Part shown: positions 43,299 to 53,067 of the stretch, one piece after another | How positions within the stretch are numbered: the first letter of the stretch is position 1 | How the letters are laid out: the number at the start of each line of letters is the position of its first letter | NCBI GenBank assembly: GCA_030849075.1 | Contig: JASAOO010003533.1 | Coordinates: 34,459-98,458 of the forward strand | Direction of reading: 5' to 3' | Length of the DNA: 64,000 bases | DNA from: Zelonia costaricensis | Lineage: Eukaryota > Euglenozoa > Kinetoplastea > Trypanosomatida > Trypanosomatidae | Made by a program: the position numbers and the translations under genes | The notes under the pieces: generated by a model | The model's input: the letters and a program-made list of their open reading frames with translations, nothing else | Told to the model about the DNA's origin: nothing | Databases searched by the model: none

Positions 43299-44819
43299 AT
43301 GTTCCTTCCGCCTCCTTCGCTGGCCCTCGCCTCCGCCTCGCCATCTGCAGCGGCGGTGGCGCGCGAGGAGAGTGTGGAGCTGCAGTGGACGGTGCTGGTG
43401 TGCATGCCCGAGGCGCAGCGCTCCCACGCCATTCTCGTTGAAGAGCTCCGCGGCGACGGCATCGACATTGTCGACCGGCGCTTCACCGTCACACCGGCGC
43501 AGGCGGCGGCGCTAGTGCAGCAGTACACCAGCGTGCGGCGCCGCGCCGTCGAGCACCGCGCCGCACCCGCCGTGTCGGCTGAGGTGGACCCGCCAGAGGC
43601 GTCCTCGGTGCAACTCCCCAGCGCACTGCGCACGGAGGTGCGCTTCCAGCGCGGCCTGCAGAGCCCGCTGCGCAGCACCACGTATGCGCGACGGCGGCGG
43701 CCGGAGCCGGCTGGGATACCGAGCCACGCGGAGTCACCGGCGGAGAACGGGCAGCTGCTCGCCGGGATCCTGCAGCTGGCACAAGGGCACCGCATGCAGC
43801 CGCAGCCGGAGCCCGCTGTGCTGCCGCCGCCGGGGAAGCTGGGGTTTGCGCGCACCTCCGCGTCAGCCTCCGCCTCGTCCTCGAGTGGTGGCGGCGTGCG
43901 CAGCACGCGGGGGAGCGGGGCGGCGGCGGCGGGTGCCATGCGCAACAACGCCGGGGCCGCCGGAGCGAACTCGCCGCTGCCCGCCGCCTCCCTCCACACC
44001 CGCTCCCGCCTTTCCGCGTTCCCCCACGCCGCCGGCAGCGGTGCTGCAGCCGCAGCGACCCCGTCGTGGCTTTGCATTCCACACGAGGAGGCGGACCGCG
44101 TTCTCTTGGCTGATCCGCAGGTGGCGCACCTCGCACAGGGGGGCACGGTGCTCGTCTTGCTGCTGCGCGCAGTGAATGCGGTGGAGCGTGTGGCACGGCT
44201 TGCGGGGCCGGAAGACCCTGCGGTGGCGCGGCGTGTGGCGCCGCAGTCGTGGGCGGCGCGGTACGGGGTGGATGCAGCACGCATGGGGGTCTACACCCCC
44301 GGCACCCCGGCGGATGCGCGGGCGGCGGTGCAGGTCTTCTTCGGAGACGTCCAGTCGCTCAAGACCCCGCGCAGCGCCGGCCCCGACGCGACGTCCTCGG
44401 CGCCCCTCTCCGTCACTAACGCCCCCACCACGACGACCGCCGCAGTCCCTGCCGCGCCACCGCCGCTGAGCTTCCATCACGTGCTGCCCGCACTGCGTGC
44501 GGCGGTGGCGGCGCAGCAACGAGTCTCGTACTACACTGCTGCTGCCACCTCCTCGAGCCCGTCGCACGGGCCGGCCCTCACCGCACTGGCCCCAATGGCC
44601 GGCATCTCCCTCAATGTGTCCAGCCCCGCGGACGGCCTTGATGCCTCCTTCTCCGCCCAGCGCGCGGTGACGGAGATAGCCGACGGCCACCTGCGCTCGG
44701 TTATGACGGCGGACGCCGACTCCGCGCTGTGCGTCAGTGCGGCGGGGCCGCAGTACCCACAGCGGCAGAAGCGCCTCGACGAACTCGACGAGCTCCTGCG
44801 CGACCGCGTGCCCGTCTAG
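43299..44819 (+). CDS. Split, catalytically dead NDK-like protein
   Basis: The protein has 506 residues. Residues 28-76 resemble the first part of a nucleoside diphosphate kinase fold (WTVLVCMPEAQR, then LRGDGIDIVDRRF). The catalytic-site lysine position of the KPDA motif reads MPEA. About 180 residues of R/P/A/S-rich insert follow. Residues 257-350 then resume the NDK fold: GGTVLVLLLRAVNAVERVARLAGPEDP, QSWAARYGVD, and ARMGVYTPGTPADARAAVQVFF. Aligned by eye with NHGSDS of active enzymes, the catalytic histidine is tyrosine 332 and the preceding asparagine is methionine 329. It therefore cannot be a normal phosphotransferase. NDK-like domains are common in axonemal proteins (NME5, NME7, NME8), so a structural flagellar role is possible. 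Confidence 0.75.
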   Translation: MFLPPPSLALASASPSAAAVAREESVELQWTVLVCMPEAQRSHAILVEELRGDGIDIVDRRFTVTPAQAAALVQQYTSVRRRAVEHRAAPAVSAEVDPPEASSVQLPSALRTEVRFQRGLQSPLRSTTYARRRRPEPAGIPSHAESPAENGQLLAGILQLAQGHRMQPQPEPAVLPPPGKLGFARTSASASASSSSGGGVRSTRGSGAAAAGAMRNNAGAAGANSPLPAASLHTRSRLSAFPHAAGSGAAAAATPSWLCIPHEEADRVLLADPQVAHLAQGGTVLVLLLRAVNAVERVARLAGPEDPAVARRVAPQSWAARYGVDAARMGVYTPGTPADARAAVQVFFGDVQSLKTPRSAGPDATSSAPLSVTNAPTTTTAAVPAAPPPLSFHHVLPALRAAVAAQQRVSYYTAAATSSSPSHGPALTALAPMAGISLNVSSPADGLDASFSAQRAVTEIADGHLRSVMTADADSALCVSAAGPQYPQRQKRLDELDELLRDRVPV

Positions 44820-45472
44820 CGTTGATGCGTGTGTATGTGTGTGTCTCTCTCTGTGTGGGTCTGTGTGTACAAGTCTGCTATATTTATTTCTCTTCGGTTT
44901 TAGCCCCACGCAACTGTGTTCATCGCATCCCTTCTCCTCCGTCGCCCCCCTCTCCCCCTTCCCCCGCCTCGCCATGTACAGCTCCGTCTCGATCGATCCA
45001 GAACCGCAAAGAAAGGAAAAAAAAGTGTGGAAGCACCACACCAGCCAAGGCGTGAGTTGGCGACAGCGCCGACCGTCCCCGCATCCCGGGCGGTGCACAA
45101 CGAAGGCACGAAGCCTCACTGCCGTGAAGCCGCGCGCTGCCTGCGCCTCGCACTCCGCCGCTGCCTCAGGTGTGCGTGCGTGCGTGCGTGCGTGCGTGCA
45201 CCGCCCTCCCAACCCATCGACGGCAGCCCCCTCCTCCCCTCCCCCCTCCTCCCTTCCCTCATCCCTCCGCCCCTCGAACTCCGCCCCCGCTGCATGGCGC
45301 CTGTGCGTGCACCCCTCACGTACGCACCCGCACATCCACATCCACATTCACATCACCCGGTATACCCGGCAGTGTCCTTGGACGTGCACTCGCTCCCATT
45401 TTTTTCCCTTTTACTTGTCTTGGACGTGTTCTCGCACCGGCCTGTGTCTGCCCCGTCGTTGCCGGTGAGCCA

Positions 45473-45522
45473 GCCTCTGTTGCCGCCTCGCGCCTCTGTT
45501 GCCGCCTCGCGCCTCTGTTGCC
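45473..45522 (+). repeat. 19-bp tandem repeat, 2.6 copies
   Basis: The unit GCCTCTGTTGCCGCCTCGC occurs at 45473-45491 and 45492-45510, with a partial third copy at 45511-45522. It lies in noncoding sequence. Confidence 0.95.
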
Positions 45523-45721
45523 TTCTCGTGTCGTGTCCTCCCTTCACCTCGTCTCTTGATCTTGTGTACGTGTGTGTGTGTGTGGGTGCGCGTGTCTGTG
45601 TGTGCGAGTGGTGTGTGTGTGTGGGCGCGTGTTCGTGTGTGCGCTCGTGGTGTGCACTCGGTTTCGTTTGTTGACTCGTAGTCGCGCCGCACACCGCCCT
45701 CCCTCCCTCTCCCCGTCTTCG

Positions 45722-45739
45722 CTTCTCTCTCTCTCTTAG
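45722..45739 (+). promoter_or_regulatory. Predicted spliced-leader acceptor for the eIF4G gene
   Basis: CTTCTCTCTCTCTCTTAG ends with AG at 45738-45739. The 5' UTR would be 458 nt; sites nearer the ATG cannot be excluded. Confidence 0.4.
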
Positions 45740-46197
45740 CGTCCACTCGTGAGGCGGCTGCGTGACGACGTTTGTGCTCGCCCCGCATCCCCCAAATCGT
45801 GTTTTTACGTGGTGTGTCGCAGGCAACCTCTTTCGCGCCAGTGCGTCACCGTACTCACAAGCCGCGCACGCTGCCAGCTGCCCTCCCGTCCCCCTCCTTC
45901 CCCAAGGCTCGCCGCAGTAGCCACCACGTTGATGCTCTGCGCGACTCACTGAGCCGAAGGTACCGAACAGCGGGAAGCCGCTCCCTCACCGTGGCAGCAT
46001 ACGTGACCGCGGCCCACGCACAGGTCGCCAAAAAGGGCTCGCCCCGTCCCCGCCCCCCCCCCCTCCCGCGGCGCAGCAACTCGCATCCCCCCCTCCCCCC
46101 CACACACACACATACACCAGCGCCTCGTAGCAACGCATCAGCACCCCGCATACCCATCGTCTGTTGCCGTCTCTCCCGTATCCAGCGCGTCGCAGCC

Positions 46198-48645
46198 ATG
46201 AACCGGAACTATCCCGGCCGCACCACGTCGGCGCCGCTGACGCAGCAGGCGCGCGCGATGCCCTACCGCGGCGGCACCACCGCGGCGGCCTTCCTCGACC
46301 GTCAGCAGGGCCCGGCATCACCAAGCGCGCAGCCGCCGCACCACCACAGCGGGCTGCCCCGCGCCCCGCCGGCGAATGCGAAGCTGTCGACGCCCGTTCC
46401 TGCCCGCTCCCCTGCCCCGGCGCCGCCCAAGGAGAAGCCGGAGCCGGAGGCGGAGGAGGGGCGCGGCAGCGCCGGTGATGCCTCGACCACAACAGGCAAC
46501 ACCGCCGCCAATGCGGGGGCGGCCGTGTCGGAGGTGCCGTACCCGGTGGACCACGTCTACGCCGTCGAGGACTTCGTGAAGCTGCGCAAGAGCCAGGAGC
46601 CGGTGCCGCACGAGGTGATGGAGCACGCGCGGGCCATGTGGAAGGAGATGCCGGAGAACATGGACGACATGGAGAACAACTCGCTGCGCGACAACCTCTT
46701 CCGCGAGCAGAACGCGACAACCATGTCGAAGGTGATGACGGATCGGCGCATCAACAACGAGGTGCTTGGCATCCTGGGAAAGGTCACCGCCTCCAACCTG
46801 GAGAGGATGAAGAAGGAGTTGACGGACCTGCCCATCCGGCAGTCCACCCAGGAGGAGATCGATGAAGTCATCAAGGTGTTCTTCAACAAGTCGACGAAGC
46901 CGGAGGACAGCTGCTACACGCACCTCTACGTCCAGCTCATTGCCCACCTCATCTCGTCCGTTGGTGAGCGCGAGCCTGCGGGACGCATGATCCGCAGCGA
47001 GGTGGTGATGCAGTGCCGCTCCACCTTCATGAACTCCGGCGCCGACGCGGCAGAGCTGGAGAAGCGCGTGACGACCATGTCGTCCGAGGACGCGGAGCTC
47101 GAGCGGCTTCAGTTTTCCGGCAAGCAGAAGGCGAACATTCAGTTCCTCGGTCTCATGTTCACCAGCCGGCTTGTGCGGCAGAAGGTCGTGCACGCCGTGC
47201 TCGACTCGCTCCTCTACGGCACCGGCCACCGCCGGCACATCCCCACCGACTACAGCCTCGTCCACTTTATGGAGCTCCTGCAGGTGTGCGGGCCGCACCT
47301 CGACGCGGCCTTCTACGAAGACCCCCTCCCGCGCTACCGCGAGACGATCATGGAGCTGAGCACCTCGCATCCGCAGAAGCGCATCCAGTTCCTGCTGCAG
47401 AACTTCCTAGAGACGATGAACAACAACTGGGTCCCCCTCCACGGACCAGGCGCTCGGCGCACCGAGGGCGGCGTGGGCAACGCGAGTCACGGCGGCGCCG
47501 CAGGTGCGGGCGGCGCGGGCGCGGGTGCGGCCGCCACGGCGGGGGCCGGTGCCGCAGGTCGTCCCGGCGCAGCGGGTGGGCGCGGTGGGGCGGGCGGGGT
47601 TTCGGCGATGCCGGCAGTCTCGCTGCCCGTGCAGGAGGCGCAGCCGAAGATTCCGGACTACGAGGAGTTCTCGAAGGTCATGGACGACTTCTTCGTCAGC
47701 AGCTCCGTGAACGAGATTGTGTCGCTGATGGCCGGCATCCCACCGGAGTTCGTGGTGCGGTACTGCACCAAGTGGCTGGGCCGCTACATCAACACGTACA
47801 AGTACAACGCCGAGCGCACGCGGCTGGGTGAGCTCTTCGAAACTCTTGTCAAGAAGGGGGCGCTGACGGTGGAGCAGGCGCAGGAGGCGCTGCTGCAGCA
47901 CGTGCAGAAGTCCGCGGAGGAGGAGCTGTTCACGGACATCCCCAAGTACTTCGTGCACTGGGCGTCGCTCGTCAAGCATGGCCACACCGTGTTCCCCTAC
48001 TCGCTGCACACCCGCGTCTTGAACATGCTCGTGACGAACCACGTCAGCACCGAGGTGATCGCGAACATGGTGCGCGACGTCGGCGCCGACACAAAGCCAG
48101 AGCAGATGAAGGACCTCAAGCCGCAGGATCGCTTCCGCGTGCTGCAGGCGCTGCTGCGCTACACGCCGCCCATGTTCGCCAACCAGACGGACGACGAGTC
48201 GCAGGCGCCGTCGCTGCTCGACCAGGTCGCCCCGTTCGACCAGGAGGTGACGTACTTCAACGAGCTGTGCACGTCGTACGACTCGGAAACCTTCCACGCG
48301 TCGCCGGCGCTGACCGACATGCAGAAACAGAGTCCCTTCCTGTGCGCGTCCGCTTTCTTCACGTTTGTGCGGTTTGATGTTAACTACCTGTGCACTCAGT
48401 ACAAGGAGCTGCTGCGCAAGATCTTCACCGCCCGCCCAACAGACACGCTGCTCGTTGAGGTGTACTTGCAGTGGAAGAGCCTCGACTGCTCGCACCGCTT
48501 CCTGTTCAGCTTCATCCGCAAGGTGCTCGATGTGGTCAACAATCGCATGGACGTGCTGAACAAGCTGTCGGCGCAGCTGCGCACGACCTACAAGGAAGAC
48601 GCGCTCGTGTCGCTGATGGAGGAGGCGATCAAGGAACGCAAGTAG
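46198..48645 (+). CDS. eIF4G family translation initiation factor
   Basis: The protein has 815 residues from the ATG at 46198. The open frame extends upstream to 45772, but that part is flank-like and holds the CA run. The N-terminal 115 residues are P/A/S-rich. A candidate eIF4E-binding motif YxxxxFV lies at 121-127 (YAVEDFV). An MIF4G-like helical domain covers about 170-410 (LRDNLFREQNATTMSKVM, then RINNEVLGILGKVTASNLERM). A Gly/Ala linker (about 415-475) leads to a long helical C-terminal region (480-815) of MA3/W2 type. Trypanosomatids have five eIF4G paralogues; remembered gene order and domain layout favour EIF4G5, but I could not check this. Confidence 0.88.
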   Translation: MNRNYPGRTTSAPLTQQARAMPYRGGTTAAAFLDRQQGPASPSAQPPHHHSGLPRAPPANAKLSTPVPARSPAPAPPKEKPEPEAEEGRGSAGDASTTTGNTAANAGAAVSEVPYPVDHVYAVEDFVKLRKSQEPVPHEVMEHARAMWKEMPENMDDMENNSLRDNLFREQNATTMSKVMTDRRINNEVLGILGKVTASNLERMKKELTDLPIRQSTQEEIDEVIKVFFNKSTKPEDSCYTHLYVQLIAHLISSVGEREPAGRMIRSEVVMQCRSTFMNSGADAAELEKRVTTMSSEDAELERLQFSGKQKANIQFLGLMFTSRLVRQKVVHAVLDSLLYGTGHRRHIPTDYSLVHFMELLQVCGPHLDAAFYEDPLPRYRETIMELSTSHPQKRIQFLLQNFLETMNNNWVPLHGPGARRTEGGVGNASHGGAAGAGGAGAGAAATAGAGAAGRPGAAGGRGGAGGVSAMPAVSLPVQEAQPKIPDYEEFSKVMDDFFVSSSVNEIVSLMAGIPPEFVVRYCTKWLGRYINTYKYNAERTRLGELFETLVKKGALTVEQAQEALLQHVQKSAEEELFTDIPKYFVHWASLVKHGHTVFPYSLHTRVLNMLVTNHVSTEVIANMVRDVGADTKPEQMKDLKPQDRFRVLQALLRYTPPMFANQTDDESQAPSLLDQVAPFDQEVTYFNELCTSYDSETFHASPALTDMQKQSPFLCASAFFTFVRFDVNYLCTQYKELLRKIFTARPTDTLLVEVYLQWKSLDCSHRFLFSFIRKVLDVVNNRMDVLNKLSAQLRTTYKEDALVSLMEEAIKERK

Positions 48646-50286
48646 ACAGCAAGGAGCTCCAACGCGGCGGCTCGTGGCGCGCAGTGTGCGGAGTGCGTGG
48701 CGGTTGAGATGAACGGATGGGGGGAGGGGAGCTGCAGGAGGCGCGAGTGTCGAGCCGGTGTCCGGTGGGTGGGTGGGTCGTGTTGACGTTGTGTGTGCAT
48801 AGGTTCGTGGTACTCGTGGGCTCGGCCGGCCCGCGCGCGCTCCCTCTCTCTCTCTGTGTGTGTCCCTAACTTACGCTCCTCGATGCAGTGGCGTAACGAC
48901 GGTGTTGGAAGTGGGACCACCCCTCTCCCGCCCCTTTCCGCCCTTGCCCCTCTCCTGCGCTAACGCGCACGCCGGGGCGAGTGTGCCACGTCGCTGGGTC
49001 AGCGAAGAGGGCCCGCTAGCGCGGACAGGGGCCGGCAAGTATCGGCGCAGTATGCGCGCGTATATGTAGAGGTGTCGACACCTCGTAGCTTGGTGAACTT
49101 CGTGCACTCATGTTTGTGTGCGTGTGTGCAGTCCTGAGGCTGGAAACTCCGCGTTTGCGACGAGAAGAGGTACGGGGGAGGGAGAGACGCACAGCGATTG
49201 GGGTTTGTGTCGTCGCTGTGCGTCTGACCCCCCCCCCCTTCCCCTCTCCCCACCCCCGCTCTTGCGCTGCTCCACGTCTCCTCCTTTTCTTCCTATTGCT
49301 CCGCCGGCTGCCGGGACGGCGGGCGGCTGCGAATACACGTAGGGCGCGGTGGAGGTGTTGTGCTGTTAACTAACCGAGTCGCCTGAGCGAGCTCTCATGC
49401 TAGTCCCCGGGCCGCGTGTTCACGTGGTGCTGAACCTGTTTCTGTGTGTGCGTGTGTGTCTGCCTGTCTGGTGGTCGGAGGGTCAGGGAGCGGGATGCTG
49501 AGCGCTTGCCGAAGCGCACGTTGATGCAGCACAACTTCTGTTTCTCCTGCCTTTGTGCCTCCCCCCCCCCCCCTCCGCACGTCGTGTTTGCAGTGTGCGG
49601 TGATGTGGTTTGGCAGTGGCGATCTTCTTTTCCGTTTGTTGCGTGTCGCTTCCGTGTTATTGTCTTCTGTTTTCTTCCAAATGTTCATGGGGGCGCGCGT
49701 CGACTTCTACGGCGTGGCAGCCGTGCCCGCAACTCTTGGGCTCTCCTCGTGTGAATTCTGGTGCGATGGTGGACGTGCATGTGTCTGTCTGTCTGTCTGT
49801 CTGTGTTTGTGTGTGTGTGTGTGTGTGTCACATGTTGGTGTGTGGGCATACTGGAGTGGGTGGGTGAAGGGAGTCGGGCAGCGTTGATGTGCGTGCAAAA
49901 CGCATACGATATTCACTCCTCGTCCTCCTCCCCCCCTCGCTTTTCCCACATGTCTGCGTGAGTGAGTGCGAGTGTTTGTGTTGGTGTGTGTGTGTGTGTG
50001 AGGCTGGACGCACCCGGTTCGTGCCTCCTCCCCCTCCCCCAACACCGCCACGTTTGTCTGACCTTCTCGTTTCCCCATTCCCCATCTCCTCCCCCCCAAA
50101 AGGAAAGCTCCAACTCAATGCAAGACGGCAGACATCAGCACACACCCACACACGGCGCAGAAGGGGCGGGCACACGTCACACGCACTCGACATGCAGCAG
50201 ATTAGAGCGAGGCCCCCGCCCTCCTCCTCCCCCCCGCCCCCGCCTTCTCTCCGCGCCCACACAGCTGGGCAAAGGAGGTGGCGTGG

Positions 50287-50357
50287 CACGCGCTTGACGG
50301 TGCCGGCACCCCAAAAAACGCACCGCCGGCCGCCTCTTCCACGCGCTTGACGGTGCC
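50287..50357 (+). repeat. 18-bp direct repeat
   Basis: CACGCGCTTGACGGTGCC occurs at 50287-50304 and again at 50340-50357, 53 bases apart. The sequence between is not repeated. Confidence 0.9.
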
Positions 50358-50742
50358 CTTGCACACCGCCGCGCCCCCCCCTTCCTCCCTCCTGCTGCAT
50401 TGTGTGCACGACGCTCCTCTCGCACGACTGCGCACACCAGAAATGGTGGCCTGCTAACGCGTGTGGAAGGGGGGGGGGGAAGAGAAGGACGAACCTAAAG
50501 GTGCGCACGAGGCGTGCGGAGCAGCGCGCACGGCGCCTTGCTCGCCACACGGCGCAACAGCGCCACCCCCGCTGCACTCCCTCCTCCCCCCCCCCCTCCC
50601 CTCCCGATCATCAGCCTCACCCCTCGCTCTTTCGCTTCCTGTGTGCCTCGCCCATCACCCACCGTGCCTTCCCGCCCTGCGTGGCCTCCGCTGACGCTGA
50701 GGACGACAACAGGCCGCGCCGTTCACCACCTCTGACGCTGCG

Positions 50743-50771
50743 GTGCCCCCCCCCCCCCCCCCCCCCCCCCN
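50743..50771. repeat. Poly-C run ending in an N
   Basis: A C run of about 28 bases ends with an undetermined base at 50771, just 30 bases before the next start codon. The true length is uncertain. Confidence 0.9.
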
Positions 50772-50801
50772 CTTTACCGCGGGTGTTCCGGCACAGCACC
50801 G

Positions 50802-52478
50802 ATGATGCAGCACCCCCACCCTCTGTCGAGTCCCGCCGCGGTGAGCGAGGACGTCGCTAGCCTGCTCGCGTGGGGACGAGGCGTGCTGCAGACGCAGCGG
50901 CAGCAGCGGCGGCACGCAACTGCGACCGGCAGCCTCAGCACCACGTCCACCGCACCGGCAACCCTACCAGCGCCTACGCACGAGGCACCGCTGGCGATAC
51001 CCCGCCCCGCCAACCTGCGTTCCCTGCGCGACGCAACGTCGACATCCGCGTCGCCGCACGCCACCCGCGGAGGTGCTCTGGAAGGCGAGGTGCTGAGCTG
51101 CGGCCTCGATGGCGTCGTCACCATCGAAGAGGTACGCGAGCGGCTCGCGCAGGTGGAGGCGGTAGAAGCGCACAACGCGCGGGTGGCGGCGCAGCGCATG
51201 GACGTGCTGCGCCGCGGTTGGGCCCGCCTCCTCCGCGTGCACAGCCACGCGCAGGTCACGGACCCGCACCCGCAGCAGCTGCGGCGCCTCGCCACGACAG
51301 CACAGGCGCTTGTGGAGGGCGAGGCGGCGGTGTGCGATGTGTTGCGGGAGGTCGAGGTGCACCTCGCGCAGTGGCTGCACGCAAGCGGCATTGTCGAGCC
51401 CCTGTCACTGCGCCGCGTGCACGACCACGCCGGCCTCGTGGACTCCATGCACGTCGCTGCAGCGCCCTCCGAGGCAAGTCCAGCGGAGGGAGACGAGGGG
51501 AAGGCGGTGGGGGCGCACGATGTGAGCGCTGCCGGCGCCTCCGCGCTGCGCGACGTGGTCGATGCTGTGGTTTGGCGTGCACAGCAGGTGGCGCGTCGGA
51601 TGCGCGAGCTGCAGGACGCGGCAGCAGATCAGGCCCGCGCAGCCCAGCAGCGCGAGCGCGCGCTCGCCGCCGACGTCGACGCCCTTGAAGCGGAGCTGGG
51701 AGACGCGCACGCGGAGCTGGCGCTCACGAGGGAGGAGGAGCAGCGCGAGCAGGAACGCCTCGCAGAGCTGCAAGCACGACGCGCCGCCCTCGAACGCGAC
51801 GCCGCACTGCGCCAAGCAGTCGCTCGCAGGGAGGCCGCCGCCCGGGCAGCCGCGGCACGCGTGCAGCGGCTTCTGGAAGAGGCGGCGGCACGGGACGCCA
51901 TGGCGCGCGAGGAGCTCAAGCGCAGCGAGGCGCACCTGCGTGCCGCACGGGTCGCGCACGATGCCGCCGTGCAGGAGAGCCGCGCCGTGCAGGAGGCGCT
52001 CCGAGTCGCCCAGCAGCAGAGCCGAGTTGCAGCGCAGCGGTGCACGGACGCGACGGCGGACCTTGCTCACGCGCGGCGCACTGTGAGCGCCCTGCAGGCC
52101 AAGTGCGACGAGCTGCGTGAGCAGCGACGTCAAGTAGCCGCCGACACGGCGGAGGTGGAGGAGGCGCTGCGGGGGCGCCGGCGGCCGGTGACGGAGTGGG
52201 GCACAGGCGCTGCGGCGGACGCGTCGAGCTTCACAGAGCGCAGCCGCAGCGCTGCCGAGGGCGACGCAGCAGCGGCGCCGGCGCCGCAGGAGCTGGCGGA
52301 GATGCAGCGCCTTGTGCGTGCAGTGGCGGCGGAGGTTGCCGCCCGGGAGGCACGGGCCGCAGCTCTGGACGCTGCGCTGCAGCAGGAGCACCGCACCGCG
52401 GCGGAGCTGTACAGGCAGAAGGTCGCTCTTGAGGCCCGACTCACGTGCACTGCGACGACATCGCAGGCCACTGCGTAG
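50802..52478 (+). CDS. Coiled-coil protein, unknown function
   Basis: The protein has 558 residues and begins MM, so the second ATG at 50805 is equally possible. Residues 1-110 are S/T/A/P-rich. Residues 115-215 are helical (VTIEEVRERLAQVEAVEAHN, then WARLLRVHSHAQV). Residues 255-555 are a long alanine-, arginine- and glutamate-rich coiled coil with heptad spacing. No other domain is visible. Such proteins are often cytoskeletal in trypanosomatids, but nothing in the sequence proves it. The uncertain poly-C run 30 bases upstream does not affect the frame of the call. Confidence 0.8.
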   Translation: MMQHPHPLSSPAAVSEDVASLLAWGRGVLQTQRQQRRHATATGSLSTTSTAPATLPAPTHEAPLAIPRPANLRSLRDATSTSASPHATRGGALEGEVLSCGLDGVVTIEEVRERLAQVEAVEAHNARVAAQRMDVLRRGWARLLRVHSHAQVTDPHPQQLRRLATTAQALVEGEAAVCDVLREVEVHLAQWLHASGIVEPLSLRRVHDHAGLVDSMHVAAAPSEASPAEGDEGKAVGAHDVSAAGASALRDVVDAVVWRAQQVARRMRELQDAAADQARAAQQRERALAADVDALEAELGDAHAELALTREEEQREQERLAELQARRAALERDAALRQAVARREAAARAAAARVQRLLEEAAARDAMAREELKRSEAHLRAARVAHDAAVQESRAVQEALRVAQQQSRVAAQRCTDATADLAHARRTVSALQAKCDELREQRRQVAADTAEVEEALRGRRRPVTEWGTGAAADASSFTERSRSAAEGDAAAAPAPQELAEMQRLVRAVAAEVAAREARAAALDAALQQEHRTAAELYRQKVALEARLTCTATTSQATA

Positions 52479-52801
52479 GGGTTGTGGCTAAGCCTGTGCT
52501 GCAGTGCCGCAGCTGTGCAGTTGTGGACAGCTCGGCCCCCTCCTCCCCCTCCTCCTCCTCTGCCTCACCACCCTACCACGTCTGAGTAAGCTGCGGTTGT
52601 GTGTGTGTGTGCCCCCTTCCCCCGCCATGTTGCCCGCTTTCTCAGTTACGAGTTCAAACACCCACACACATACATACGGGCCGAGACTGTCACAGACACA
52701 TGCGTACGTCGGCTGTGCTCCCCCACCTCCGCTGCGCTCGAGTAGTGAAACGGGCTCAGCGAATGCGTGCACCTCCATGAGCTGGATGCATGGGACGCTT
52801 G

Positions 52802-52839
<38 letters not shown>

Positions 52840-53067
52840 GCACAGCACGCGCGGTCGCGCCACGCTCCTCATCTCTCTAAGCTTTCGTCCCCTCGCCTCT
52901 CTCCACCGCAACCTCTGCAGCCCGGTGGTGCCCTCCTCCGCCACACAAGCAAGGCGCACATACACACACACACATACAAACACACACACACACACAAACA
53001 CACACACGCACACCTCCGTTTACACGCGCCTGGACACGCTTTGATTGAAGCAGTACATCACATCGCC
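52479..53067. other. Intergenic, 589 bp
   Basis: No gene is seen. A GT run (52597-52611) follows the stop; long CA runs at 52805-52835 and 52961-53007 precede the next start. Confidence 0.8.
52805..52835 (+). repeat. (CA)n microsatellite
   Basis: This is a CA run of about 31 bases. A second, interrupted one lies at 52961-53007. Both are upstream of the gene at 53068. Confidence 0.9.

Larger units (their letters stand above)
44820..46197. other. Intergenic, 1.4 kb
   Basis: No gene is seen. GT-rich runs lie at 44828-44870 and 45568-45650, a tandem GTGC run at about 45170-45199, a 19-bp tandem repeat at 45473-45522, and a CA run at 46101-46117 before the eIF4G start. Confidence 0.65.
48646..50801. 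other. Large intergenic stretch, 2.2 kb
   Basis: No gene is seen. GT runs lie at about 48857-48862, 49110-49130, 49440-49465, 49790-49830 and 49975-50000. It also holds an 18-bp direct repeat (50287-50304 and 50340-50357) and a poly-C run with N at 50771. Confidence 0.6.

Noticed and set aside
45772..46197. N-terminal extension of eIF4G
   Set aside because: The frame is open but starts at a non-preferred position, contains the CA run and lacks conserved sequence; ATG 46198 is preferred.
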